A DNA stretch of 64,000 nucleotides from Paenibacillus_AB sp036577625 (GTDB lineage: Bacteria; Bacillota; Bacilli; Paenibacillales; NBRC-103111). The position numbers were made by a program, and so were the translations under genes. The stretch covers positions 1-64,000 of the forward strand of contig NZ_JARBDC010000090.1 of NCBI RefSeq assembly GCF_036577625.1. The letters are read 5' to 3'. Positions 6,258-13,852 of this stretch are shown here, in pieces. Below the pieces are notes generated by a model. The model had not been told where the DNA came from and searched no databases. It was given only the letters and a program-made list of their open reading frames with translations. Each line of letters opens with the position of its first letter. The stretch's first letter is position 1.

Positions 6258-8792
6258 TCAAAACTCCGGACGTTTTCCGTCGATTCGGAACGTCCAGACG
6301 GCCGGAGGAAGAGCCGATGTGCCGTTTTTGTCCGCGGCCTCGATTTTCGCTTCGTATTCCCCATCCGGCAAATCCCGGCTCGGCACGTATTCGACCTGCC
6401 CGGTCGAAGGGTCGTACCGGTGATCGGCCAGGGTGCCGTTCAGCCACAGCCGAATCGAAGACGGGTGCACGCCGCTTCCCTCGTCGGTAACGAAAGCGCC
6501 GACGGCGGGTCTCCGGTTCGGGCTGGCGGAACCGGGCTCCGGCGTCAGCCGCCGGATCAGCGGACCGTCCACATCTTCCCCCAGGTCCATATACTCCGCG
6601 CGAAACAGGTCCAAATAAACGGCGCCGGCGCCTTTGCGCTTCTCGTCCGTCTCCGCGACGGTCAAGGCATGAACCCGGACCGGAAACGCCATCGATTCCG
6701 GAACGTCGGCATAAACGTATTTCCAGCCTTTCCAGTGCAGTCCGTCTTTTCCCGCCAAGTCCAGGTCGAACTTGCGGTCCGATCGGTCGATCGCGGTCAG
6801 CCGCATCGTATGCCCTCTTCCATCGCCAAACGCCCATAGGCTGAACCGGATCGGCCGCCGGCCGCCGCAATCGGCCAAATCGACGGTATAATCCTCGAAA
6901 ATAACGGAAGCTTCCGACAATCCCGCCATCCCCGTAAAATCGTACGTCAGCTTTGCGGAAAACGTGCCGTAACGAACGGGCTGCGGACGGGCGGCCGGCG
7001 ATAGCCGGACGGCGCCCGGCACCGTATTGCGTTCCTGGACGCGCATACGGTCCAGCGTCTCGAAATCGGCGATCGTCCGGGGAAGCAAACCGATGCGAAC
7101 CGCGGCATGCGCCTTCACGCTTCCGTATGCCGCCGTCACTTTGCCTTCGCCCCCGAGCAAGCGGTCCGCCGCGCGGAAAACGCCGTCCTCCGTCACGGTT
7201 CCCGCACAGCCTTCGACGGACCAAACCAGTTGGTCGGCCGAAACGCAAACGTCGCCCCCGCGCTCGTCGCAGGCGGATACGAGCAGTCGGACGGTTCCGC
7301 CCGGCTCCAGTACGATTTGGGACGGCTCCAGCTGCAGTCGATGGACGCGATCCGCGACGATGACCGTCTTCTCGCAGCGCACGCTTCCGGAGCGAACGAC
7401 AACCCGCCCATCTCCCGCATGCGGCCCCGCGATCAACAATCCGGTTCGGTCGAGCCGCCCGATCGTTCCTTCCGCCTCCCAGCTAAGCCGCTCCGGCGAA
7501 ACGGAAACCGCGTTGCCCGCCGCGTCCCTTCCTTTCGCTTCAAAACGGATTCGGCCGCCGGCCAGCACCCGTACCTCGCCGGCGGGATCGATGACGAACT
7601 CCGACAGCTCCGATACCGGGGCCGTACTCGCCAAAAAAAGTCCATTGCCGACGGCCCGCTCGAATCCGTCGGAAGGCCGGTTGCACAAAACCGGTCGGTC
7701 CCGGCCGGGACGCCGCACGTAACAGGCGGTCGAGCCGCCCCCGTCGATATTGATCGCGTGCTCCATGCCGATCGATTGCAAATAATACGCCCCTTCGGCG
7801 AGCGTAATGCCGTCGGAATGTCCGGGCTGGCGGCCGTCGAACGTGACGAGGTACAGCTTGCCACGGGCGACGGCCAGCATCGTCCTCGGATGCCGGTCGC
7901 TGTTCGTCCTGACGGCGGGGTCGAGCAAATGACTCGGCACCTCGCCGTCCTTGAGCAAAACGAAACCGAGCGTCGAGCTCCCCGAGACGACCTGCCGCGC
8001 CTCCGATAGTTCGGAATCGAGCGACAGACCGATGCGCACGCGCAGGCCGGGCGTCAAGTTTTTCGCAAGCCAATCCGCCTTCGGGCCGGTCGCGGAAACG
8101 ACAAGCTCCCCTTCTCCGATCGGCGTATCGGGGCTTTCGCTCATGCGCCGGACGATACCGCCGATGCCGACGCCCAGCCGAATCGACGCGCCGCCCTCGG
8201 AAACGGCAATGACCGCTTCCGCGGCATGGGCCGACGTTCGCGTCGACTTGCCGTAACGGAAATTGTACAGCACCGCCTGGCCCCCCTGCTCGCGGCGATG
8301 CGCCCGATTGATCGCGTCGATCGGCAAAATTAAACCGCTTTCATTTGTAAGCAGAGCGTTCATCGCGACCGATTCCTTCAGCTTTACGTTCCCGTCCGGC
8401 ATAACGGCCAGCAGCGTCTTCGTGACGTTCGGCGCGGTGTATACTTCGCCGTCCGCGATTTGCAACCCGGACGGAACGCCGGCATAGCTGAAAAAATCGC
8501 CGTTGACGCCGGCGACGATCCGCTTCCCCGCCGCCTCCAATTCGGCGAGCATGCCGCCTACCGTCTCGAGCCTCGACACGGTACCGCCGGAAGAATAAAC
8601 TTCCGCCCGAACGTACGGATCGGCGGGATCCGCTTCGATAATGTGCACCGATTGCAGCATATCCCGTCCGACAACCGTGCGGGCCGTATGCACAATTCCG
8701 GGAGCGACCCGATTAACCGTCTCCCGCCTGACCTCCCACGAGCCCGCTTCCTTCGCTTTCTCCATCCCGTGCGGTTCTATGCTGGCATTCAT
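6258..8792 (-). CDS. phosphodiester glycosidase (NAGPA domain) without signal peptide
   Basis: A paralogue of the protein at 2472-4781 with the same signatures: VNGDFF at 96-101, DGRQPGHSDG at 319-328 and NIDGGGST at 348-355, followed by Ig-like segments, the C-terminal beta module (LDLFRAEY) and one extra Ig-like domain at the very end. The start chosen is ATG at 8792, 9 bases after GGGAGG and 17 bases after the HAD stop, giving 844 residues. The frame stays open further upstream to 9275, but that part only overlaps the HAD gene. No signal peptide or membrane segment is visible at the N-terminus, unlike its paralogue, so it may act inside the cell or leave by another route. Confidence 0.82.
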   Translation of the reverse strand: MNASIEPHGMEKAKEAGSWEVRRETVNRVAPGIVHTARTVVGRDMLQSVHIIEADPADPYVRAEVYSSGGTVSRLETVGGMLAELEAAGKRIVAGVNGDFFSYAGVPSGLQIADGEVYTAPNVTKTLLAVMPDGNVKLKESVAMNALLTNESGLILPIDAINRAHRREQGGQAVLYNFRYGKSTRTSAHAAEAVIAVSEGGASIRLGVGIGGIVRRMSESPDTPIGEGELVVSATGPKADWLAKNLTPGLRVRIGLSLDSELSEARQVVSGSSTLGFVLLKDGEVPSHLLDPAVRTNSDRHPRTMLAVARGKLYLVTFDGRQPGHSDGITLAEGAYYLQSIGMEHAINIDGGGSTACYVRRPGRDRPVLCNRPSDGFERAVGNGLFLASTAPVSELSEFVIDPAGEVRVLAGGRIRFEAKGRDAAGNAVSVSPERLSWEAEGTIGRLDRTGLLIAGPHAGDGRVVVRSGSVRCEKTVIVADRVHRLQLEPSQIVLEPGGTVRLLVSACDERGGDVCVSADQLVWSVEGCAGTVTEDGVFRAADRLLGGEGKVTAAYGSVKAHAAVRIGLLPRTIADFETLDRMRVQERNTVPGAVRLSPAARPQPVRYGTFSAKLTYDFTGMAGLSEASVIFEDYTVDLADCGGRRPIRFSLWAFGDGRGHTMRLTAIDRSDRKFDLDLAGKDGLHWKGWKYVYADVPESMAFPVRVHALTVAETDEKRKGAGAVYLDLFRAEYMDLGEDVDGPLIRRLTPEPGSASPNRRPAVGAFVTDEGSGVHPSSIRLWLNGTLADHRYDPSTGQVEYVPSRDLPDGEYEAKIEAADKNGTSALPPAVWTFRIDGKRPEF

Positions 8793-8809
8793 CCGATTCC
8801 GCCTCCCGA

Positions 8810-9604
8810 CTATGCATGCATGGCGGACGTTTCGTCCGCTTCCAGCCCGAACAAATACCGCCGAATCGCTTTGGCCACCCCGTCCCGATCGTTCGTATCG
8901 GTCAGCTTGTCGGCTGCCCGCTTCAGCTCGTCGTCCGCGTTCCCCATCGCCACTCCGAGCCCGGACGCCTGAATGAGACGCAGATCGTTCAGGTTGTCGC
9001 CGATCGCCATCACGTCGCCGATGTCGATGCCGAGCAGCCCGCATACGGCTCGGACGCCGGTTTCCTTCGATATGCCCTTCGGGGAAATTTCCATATTGAC
9101 CGGCGCGGACCGGGTCACCTCGACCGTTCCCCAGCTTTCGACCGTTTCCCGGAGCCGCCGAATGACGGCGACGTCGTCGTGGCGAATGCCGAACTTCATC
9201 CAGTCGCGCGCGAACATCTCCTCCGTCCAATTCCGTTTGCTGGTCAAGCTTTCCGTGCTGTAGCCCCAAAACCAAGCGCCCGCGTCCGCGGCCAGCTTAT
9301 GCAGCCTGCGAACGTCGTCATGGCCGAGCACATGGCGCTCCAGCAGCTCGCCGGGACTTTTCCAAACTTCCGCCCCGTTGACGAGCACCATCGGCGAATC
9401 CAGCCGCAGCTCCTCCCAAAACGATTTGGCCGTCTGCGTCCCCCGTCCCGTGGCGAAAATGACCGTAACGCCGTTGTCCGCCGCGTAACGGATCCAATGC
9501 CGCGTTTGCTTCGACACGCTGTTGTCTCCCGTCAGCGTCGTCCCGTCCAAATCCAGCGCGAGCAAGCGATAATTGGGCAAGCTATTCTCCTCCCGTCCCG
9601 CCAT
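8810..9604 (-). CDS. HAD-superfamily (Cof-type) sugar phosphatase
   Basis: A Cof/class IIB haloacid dehalogenase phosphatase of 264 residues, likely to dephosphorylate a sugar phosphate. The catalytic motif DLDGT is at 18-22 (Asp18 nucleophile, Asp20 acid/base), the motif II region ATGR at 51-54, a Lys near 176 and GDNLNDL at 202-208 for metal binding; the alpha/beta cap lies between. It begins 15 bases after the ROK repressor gene ends and is followed within 17 bases by the phosphodiester glycosidase. The grouping suggests it handles the phosphosugar freed by the glycosidase; this is inference. Confidence 0.85.
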   Translation of the reverse strand: MAGREENSLPNYRLLALDLDGTTLTGDNSVSKQTRHWIRYAADNGVTVIFATGRGTQTAKSFWEELRLDSPMVLVNGAEVWKSPGELLERHVLGHDDVRRLHKLAADAGAWFWGYSTESLTSKRNWTEEMFARDWMKFGIRHDDVAVIRRLRETVESWGTVEVTRSAPVNMEISPKGISKETGVRAVCGLLGIDIGDVMAIGDNLNDLRLIQASGLGVAMGNADDELKRAADKLTDTNDRDGVAKAIRRYLFGLEADETSAMHA

Positions 9605-9619
9605 CCCGTCGAAACAGCG

Positions 9620-10792
9620 TCATCGGTAAACGTGCAAGCTTTCGATCGGAATGTCGAAATAATGGTTCATGACAAGCCCGCAAGCCGTTACCGACTCGTC
9701 GGGCGTTTCCGGCAAATGGATCATATGCACCCCTCTGCACGATTCGGGCACGCATTCCCGGATAAACTTGCGCAGTTCCGGGAGCAGAAACGATTGCATC
9801 GTATCGGTCAGCTTTCCGGTCAGCAGCAAATGGTCCGGATTGAAAATCGTCACGAGGTTGCCGACCGCCCGGCCGATCGCATCGACCATCTCGCCCCACA
9901 TCGCGACCGCCTCCGGCTCGTTCGCGCTTACCCGCTCGCGCAGCTCCTCCACGGTCAAACCGCCGTGACGTTTGAGCGAGCTCGTCGAAGCGACGGTCGT
10001 CAAGCAGCCCTTCCCCCCGCAATGGCATGACCTCGCCCGTTCGCCGGATATCGCCTTGTAATGTCCGAATTCGCCGGCCACATGGGTCGAGCCGGTCACC
10101 AGCTGTTTGTTCAAAACGATCGCTCCGCCGATGCCGTAATCGAATTTCAGCGTAATATTGTGCTGCGAGCCTGCCAAATGTCCCCTTAAATTTTCGACGA
10201 TGGAGAGCAGGTTGGCGTCGTTTTCCACATAAACGGGCAGTCCGTATTTCCGCTCCAGCCGTTCGCCTACGGGAAACATTCTCCATCCGAGCCCCGCGGA
10301 GTAGATGACGACGCCCTGCTTCGAATCGACCATCCCTTGAATGCTGCAGCCGATTCCCATCAGCCGGAGCGGGTCGGGCAAATGCTTCATCAGCTCGTCG
10401 ATCACTTTGCATATGTACTCCAAAGGCTGCTCCGCGCCTTTATAAACCGGAACATGCTCGGTCGCCTGCTTAACGAGATTGTTATGGAAATCGACGAGCG
10501 ATCCGCGAATGTATTTGGTCGCCACCTCGATGCCGATCGCGTACATGCGCGTGCCGTTCACGACGAGAGGAACCGGCTTCCGTCCGCCGCCCCGCGTCAC
10601 CGGCTCCATCTCCAGAACGATGTCTTCGTTCAGAAGCCGGTTCACGATATTGGTGATCGTCTGCTGCGTCAATCCGGTTTTCTCGGCGAGCTCCACGCGG
10701 GATATCGGGCCTTCCATATATATGAGCCGCAAAACCTTTTGCTGGTTGATCGATTTCAACAGTTGGTTGCTTGTCGTTTTCTCCGGAGGCAC
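9620..10792 (-). CDS. ROK-family transcriptional repressor (NagC/XylR type)
   Basis: A 390-residue sugar-responsive repressor. Residues about 15-75 form a MarR-like winged helix (VELAEKTGLTQQTITNIVNR), and the rest is a ROK sugar-kinase fold with ENDANLLSIVENLRG and the zinc-binding segment GEFGHY...CHCGGKGCLTTVAS. Many ROK proteins have Glu after that Cys-rich motif (CxCGxxGCxE); here it is Thr. It is the first gene of the cassette and probably controls it, since matching palindromes lie before its own gene (10859-10879) and before the binding-protein gene (6157-6177). The inducer is presumably a phosphorylated or free amino sugar, but this cannot be read from sequence. Confidence 0.88.
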   Translation of the reverse strand: MPPEKTTSNQLLKSINQQKVLRLIYMEGPISRVELAEKTGLTQQTITNIVNRLLNEDIVLEMEPVTRGGGRKPVPLVVNGTRMYAIGIEVATKYIRGSLVDFHNNLVKQATEHVPVYKGAEQPLEYICKVIDELMKHLPDPLRLMGIGCSIQGMVDSKQGVVIYSAGLGWRMFPVGERLERKYGLPVYVENDANLLSIVENLRGHLAGSQHNITLKFDYGIGGAIVLNKQLVTGSTHVAGEFGHYKAISGERARSCHCGGKGCLTTVASTSSLKRHGGLTVEELRERVSANEPEAVAMWGEMVDAIGRAVGNLVTIFNPDHLLLTGKLTDTMQSFLLPELRKFIRECVPESCRGVHMIHLPETPDESVTACGLVMNHYFDIPIESLHVYR

Positions 10793-10858
10793 GTCGAGAA
10801 GCCCCTTTCCGCTGCGGCAGCCGTCCTTAATCAGGTAGTCGGGCTTCGTTCCGTCAAC

Positions 10859-10879
10859 TTAATAAAATCATTTGATTAA
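10859..10879 (-). promoter_or_regulatory. ROK-type palindromic operator before the repressor gene
   Basis: A near-perfect inverted repeat, TTAATAAAAT and ATTTGATTAA around a central C, 66 bases upstream of the ROK start. AT-rich palindromes of this kind are typical of XylR/NagC-type repressors. A second site with the same sequence lies at 6157-6177. Confidence 0.7.
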
Positions 10880-10946
10880 CTGTATCATAAACGAGATGGC
10901 GCGGCGATGCAACCGTTTTCGCCGATTCGTACGAAACTTTTCGCAC

Positions 10947-10998
10947 ATAAAAAGAAGCGCCGCCCGGCGGACCCGCAGTCCGCGAAACGGCGCTTCCT
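10947..10998 (-). terminator. rho-independent terminator after gerM
   Basis: On the minus strand GGAAGCGCCG pairs with CGGCGCTTC across an inner GC-rich region and is followed by TTTTTATG. It ends the gerM transcript before the ROK gene, so gerM is not co-transcribed with the cassette. Confidence 0.8.
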
Positions 10999-11030
10999 TA
11001 TAGGGGGCGTACGTTGCGTTTCGATGCGCG

Positions 11031-12083
11031 TTACAGCTTGACGGCGTTCACGTCGCTCGGGCGGGATACCGGCTTGCTGTAGCTTTGGTTGTCGGTCGAG
11101 CTCACTTTGACGTCGCCGCCGACCATAATTTGCACCTTCGCGTCGCTCGCAAGCTCCGTCAGCGACAGAACGACCGACTGCAGCGCCTCGCCCGGCGCCT
11201 TGCGGTCCGGACCGAGCAGCTTATCCGAGAAGTTGACGGTAATGACGCCGTTCGCCGACTCGATTTTCGGCACTTCGACGGTTGAGTTCATGACCGAGAA
11301 CAGGGCGCCGTTTTTCGGTCCGGCGATCAGCTGCTCGACGGTCGCCGTCGCCTTGTCTTCGGTCCGTTTGACCATCCGCGTGACCGGAACGTAATACGAT
11401 TCGCGCGCGTCCGTCTGTCCGAGGAAATAAAGGGTGACCGGCGTCGTCTGTCCGAAGTCCGTCCCGTCCGCCTTTTCCAGATTGATGCCCATGGCGCGGC
11501 TGAGCGCTCCGTTGATCGGCAGGCGTCCTTTCGGCATTTCCTTGAGCGGCTTGCCTTCGACCCAGATGACGACTTCGTTCACGTTCGGAAATCCGGTCAG
11601 CGCCCACGTCACCGCCTCCACGACTTTTCGCTCGTCCGCTTCGTTGTAACCCGCGAATTCTTTGGAGAAATCGACCGTGGCCGTCTTTTTGTCGGCGTTG
11701 ATGTCCAGCCCTTTCACGGTCGTCCCTTTCGGCAGCACGCCTTTGAAGCCGGACGGCGACAGCGCCTCGCCCGGGCCGCCTTCGACCATGTACTCCAGCG
11801 TCGTCCGCGCCACCGATACCGTATTTTTCGGAATTTGCACCGTGACGGGGGTGACGTAGTTGTTTTTGTCTTTCATATACATCGTCACTTTCGGGCCCGT
11901 CTGCACGCTCGCGCCGGTCGGAACCGCTTCTCCGGCCGTTCCCGTCTTGCCGTTTTGTCCGGCCACGTTTTGCGGCGGATCGATTTCCTGGCTTTCCTTC
12001 GTCTGGAGCAGCGAGCAGCCGGACGCAAGGACGACGGTGACCCCGGCTATGGCAGCCCATTTGGTCCATTTGGTCAATCTCAT
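11031..12083 (-). CDS. gerM: GerMN-domain sporulation/germination lipoprotein
   Basis: GerM is needed for normal sporulation and germination in Bacillus and takes part in forespore envelope assembly. The 350-residue protein has a lipoprotein signal ending LASGC (Cys23), a short low-complexity linker and two GerMN domains (about 75-200 and 215-335), with VKGLDINADKKTATVDFS and the matching VPKIESANGVITVNFS strands. A GGAGG site lies just before the ATG. In B. subtilis gerM is immediately upstream of rph and ysnA (rdgB); here the order is kept but an 8.3-kb cassette and a terminator intervene. Confidence 0.9.
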   Translation of the reverse strand: MRLTKWTKWAAIAGVTVVLASGCSLLQTKESQEIDPPQNVAGQNGKTGTAGEAVPTGASVQTGPKVTMYMKDKNNYVTPVTVQIPKNTVSVARTTLEYMVEGGPGEALSPSGFKGVLPKGTTVKGLDINADKKTATVDFSKEFAGYNEADERKVVEAVTWALTGFPNVNEVVIWVEGKPLKEMPKGRLPINGALSRAMGINLEKADGTDFGQTTPVTLYFLGQTDARESYYVPVTRMVKRTEDKATATVEQLIAGPKNGALFSVMNSTVEVPKIESANGVITVNFSDKLLGPDRKAPGEALQSVVLSLTELASDAKVQIMVGGDVKVSSTDNQSYSKPVSRPSDVNAVKL

Positions 12084-12267
12084 AGGAATCCTCCTCTTCG
12101 TATCTTGTACTACTATGTATACGAGCCTGTCACCGATTTATAACCGCGAAAAGCCGCACTTTCGTACCGGGCGAAGCGGCGTCCGCGCGTAAGCCGCGCC
12201 CGTGATGAAATCGGGGCGCTTGGGCAACAATGTAGGGAGGCGCATTTACCGAAACGGAGGTATCGAC

Positions 12268-12792
12268 GTGGACTACAGTTTGGATAGCGGGAAAGTGGCG
12301 GAGGCGACCGAGCGTCTGCTGCGGCAACGGGGCGTGGACAAACGGGAAATCGGGGAGCTCGTTCTGTTTTTGCAGCGGGACTATTATCCCGAGCTGACGA
12401 TCGAGGAATGCCTCGAGTCGGTTGAAAGAGTGCTGTCCAAACGCGAGGTGCAAAACGCGATCTTGACCGGCATTCAGCTGGACATGCTCGCGGAGGAGGG
12501 CAAGCTGCTGCCGCCGCTGCAGGAAATCGTGTTCAACGACGAAGGGCTGTACGGCTGCGACGAAGTGCTGTCGCTGGCGATCGTCAACGTTTACGGCAGC
12601 ATCGGCTATACGAACTTCGGCTATATCGACAAAACGAAGCCCGGTATTTTGAAGCGGCTCAACGAGAAAAACGGCAAGGACGTCCATACGTTTCTCGACG
12701 ATATCGTCGGGGCGCTGGCGGCCGCGGCGAGCAGCCGTATCGCCCATCGGAAGCAGGCGGCGAAGGAGAGCGGGACTTCGGGCATGGATTGA
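12268..12792 (+). CDS. pgpA: phosphatidylglycerophosphatase A-related protein (YutG type)
   Basis: A 174-residue member of the PgpA family, which dephosphorylates phosphatidylglycerophosphate in membrane lipid synthesis. Visible family segments are ELVLFLQRDYYPELTIEECL, KREVQNAILTGIQLD and the C-terminal DDIVGALAAA region. The GTG at 12268 is chosen because an ACGGAGG site ends 6 bases before it; the frame is open further up to 12202 without a better site. It diverges from gerM. Firmicute YutG proteins lack the transmembrane segments of the E. coli enzyme, so the exact activity is inferred. Confidence 0.82.
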   Translation: MDYSLDSGKVAEATERLLRQRGVDKREIGELVLFLQRDYYPELTIEECLESVERVLSKREVQNAILTGIQLDMLAEEGKLLPPLQEIVFNDEGLYGCDEVLSLAIVNVYGSIGYTNFGYIDKTKPGILKRLNEKNGKDVHTFLDDIVGALAAAASSRIAHRKQAAKESGTSGMD

Positions 12793-12821
12793 CAAACCGA
12801 ACCGACTCGGCCGGGACGGTT

Positions 12822-12903
12822 AACGAATCGAGGCATTCCGATCAGCGCGAAAACGATCGCTTTTCAGAGGCTAACGAATCGACGCATCGCTATCGGGCCG
12901 ACT
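12822..12903 (+). repeat. dimeric TAACGAATCG intergenic unit
   Basis: Two direct copies of TAACGAATCG, about 51 bases apart (12822 and 12873 region), with GCGAAAACGATCGCTTTT between and CATCGCTATCGGGCC after the second. The same pair, in reverse orientation, occurs at about 61541-61620, and a related TAACGGAC pair occurs at about 20152-20240. Confidence 0.55.
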
Positions 12904-12904
12904 G

Positions 12905-12966
12905 TAAAAAACAAAGCCCTCCCGCTACCGGACCGGACTTGAGCGTTGCCGGGGAGCGGCGAGGGC
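12905..12966 (-). terminator. rho-independent terminator after the LigB-type dioxygenase gene
   Basis: On the minus strand GCCCTCGCCGC pairs with GCGGGAGGGC across a GC-rich loop and is followed by TTTGTTTTTT. It begins 14 bases past the stop codon at 12980. Confidence 0.75.
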
Positions 12967-12979
12967 ATTGTCTCGACCG

Positions 12980-13747
12980 TCAAAACTTCAGGCACAAGTA
13001 GCTGAGCGTTCCCATATCGTAGCTGCGATGAATGACTTCCGGCTTCCGCCCGGGATCGCCGCTTCCCATCGCGATGAACAGCGGCACGAAATGCTCCGCC
13101 CGCGGCACGGCGAGACGCCCGTGTGGCGCTTTGTCCGCGAAGTCGAACAGCGACTCGGTGTCCCCTTGCCCGATCTTCTCGATCAGCCAGTCGTCGAATT
13201 CGACGGCCCACGGCTCGGGCGTCTTTTGCCCCCACTTGATGATGCGCAAATTGTGCACGGTGACGCCGCTGCCGATGACGAGGATGTCCTCCTCGCCGAG
13301 ACGGCGGAGCGCTTCGCCGATGCGGTATTGCTCCGCCGGCTCCGCGTAAGGATTGACCGATGCTTGCACGACGGGAATGTCGGCGTCCGGATACATCCGG
13401 TGCAGCAGCGTCCACGAGCCGTGGTCGAGTCCGCGCGACGTATCTTCGGCGACCTCGATGCCCCCGCCGCGCAGCCGGTCCTTCACGACGCCGGCCACGA
13501 TCGAGGAGCCGCGGGCCGGATAACGGATCCGGTACAGCTCGTCCGGAAAGCCGCCGAAATCGTAAATCGTGTCGTACGCGTCGTCCGACGACGATACGGT
13601 CGTTACCGGCCGCTCCCAGTGAGCGGTGAAAATGACGATCGCCTTCGGCTTGATCGAACGTCCGAGCTCGGCCAAAAACCGGGTGTAGTCGGTTTGCTCG
13701 ATGGCGAGCATCGGCGAGCCGTGCGCCAAAAACAACGATGGAACCAT
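12980..13747 (-). CDS. LigB-type extradiol dioxygenase (4,5-DOPA dioxygenase-like, YgiD family)
   Basis: A 255-residue member of the class III extradiol ring-cleavage dioxygenases; E. coli YgiD cleaves L-DOPA, but the natural substrate here is unknown. Metal-ligand signatures are visible: LAHGSP with His9, TAHWE with His43, LDHGSW near residue 110 and AEHFVPL near 220. The start is the ATG at 13747, after a GGAGGAAC site; an upstream ATG would lie on top of that site. Its promoter carries a perfect palindrome, so the gene is probably under a dedicated repressor. Neighbours are unrelated. Confidence 0.85.
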   Translation of the reverse strand: MVPSLFLAHGSPMLAIEQTDYTRFLAELGRSIKPKAIVIFTAHWERPVTTVSSSDDAYDTIYDFGGFPDELYRIRYPARGSSIVAGVVKDRLRGGGIEVAEDTSRGLDHGSWTLLHRMYPDADIPVVQASVNPYAEPAEQYRIGEALRRLGEEDILVIGSGVTVHNLRIIKWGQKTPEPWAVEFDDWLIEKIGQGDTESLFDFADKAPHGRLAVPRAEHFVPLFIAMGSGDPGRKPEVIHRSYDMGTLSYLCLKF

Positions 13748-13769
13748 GCGAAGTTCCTCCATTCCCTAG

Positions 13770-13790
13770 TAACTTACTTTATGTAAGTTA
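13770..13790 (-). promoter_or_regulatory. palindromic operator before the dioxygenase gene
   Basis: Perfect 8-base arms TAACTTAC and GTAAGTTA separated by TTTAT. It abuts the predicted -10 box and covers the expected transcription start, which is where a repressor of the TetR, MarR or HxlR type would act. No gene for such a regulator lies beside it. Confidence 0.65.
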
Positions 13791-13818
13791 GTATAACGGA
13801 ATAACCGACTTACGTCAA
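13790..13818 (-). promoter_or_regulatory. sigma-A-type promoter of the dioxygenase gene
   Basis: On the minus strand TTGACG and TATACT are separated by exactly 17 bases. The start of transcription would fall inside the palindrome at 13770-13790. Confidence 0.65.
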
Positions 13819-13852
13819 GTGAAACGGATCCGCAAGGAGCATTCCGCCTTCG

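Noticed and set aside
8793..9275. Upstream extension of the second phosphodiester glycosidase frame (giving 1005 residues)
   Set aside because: It overlaps the HAD phosphatase gene in another frame, has low-complexity composition and no family likeness; a good ribosome site supports ATG at 8792.
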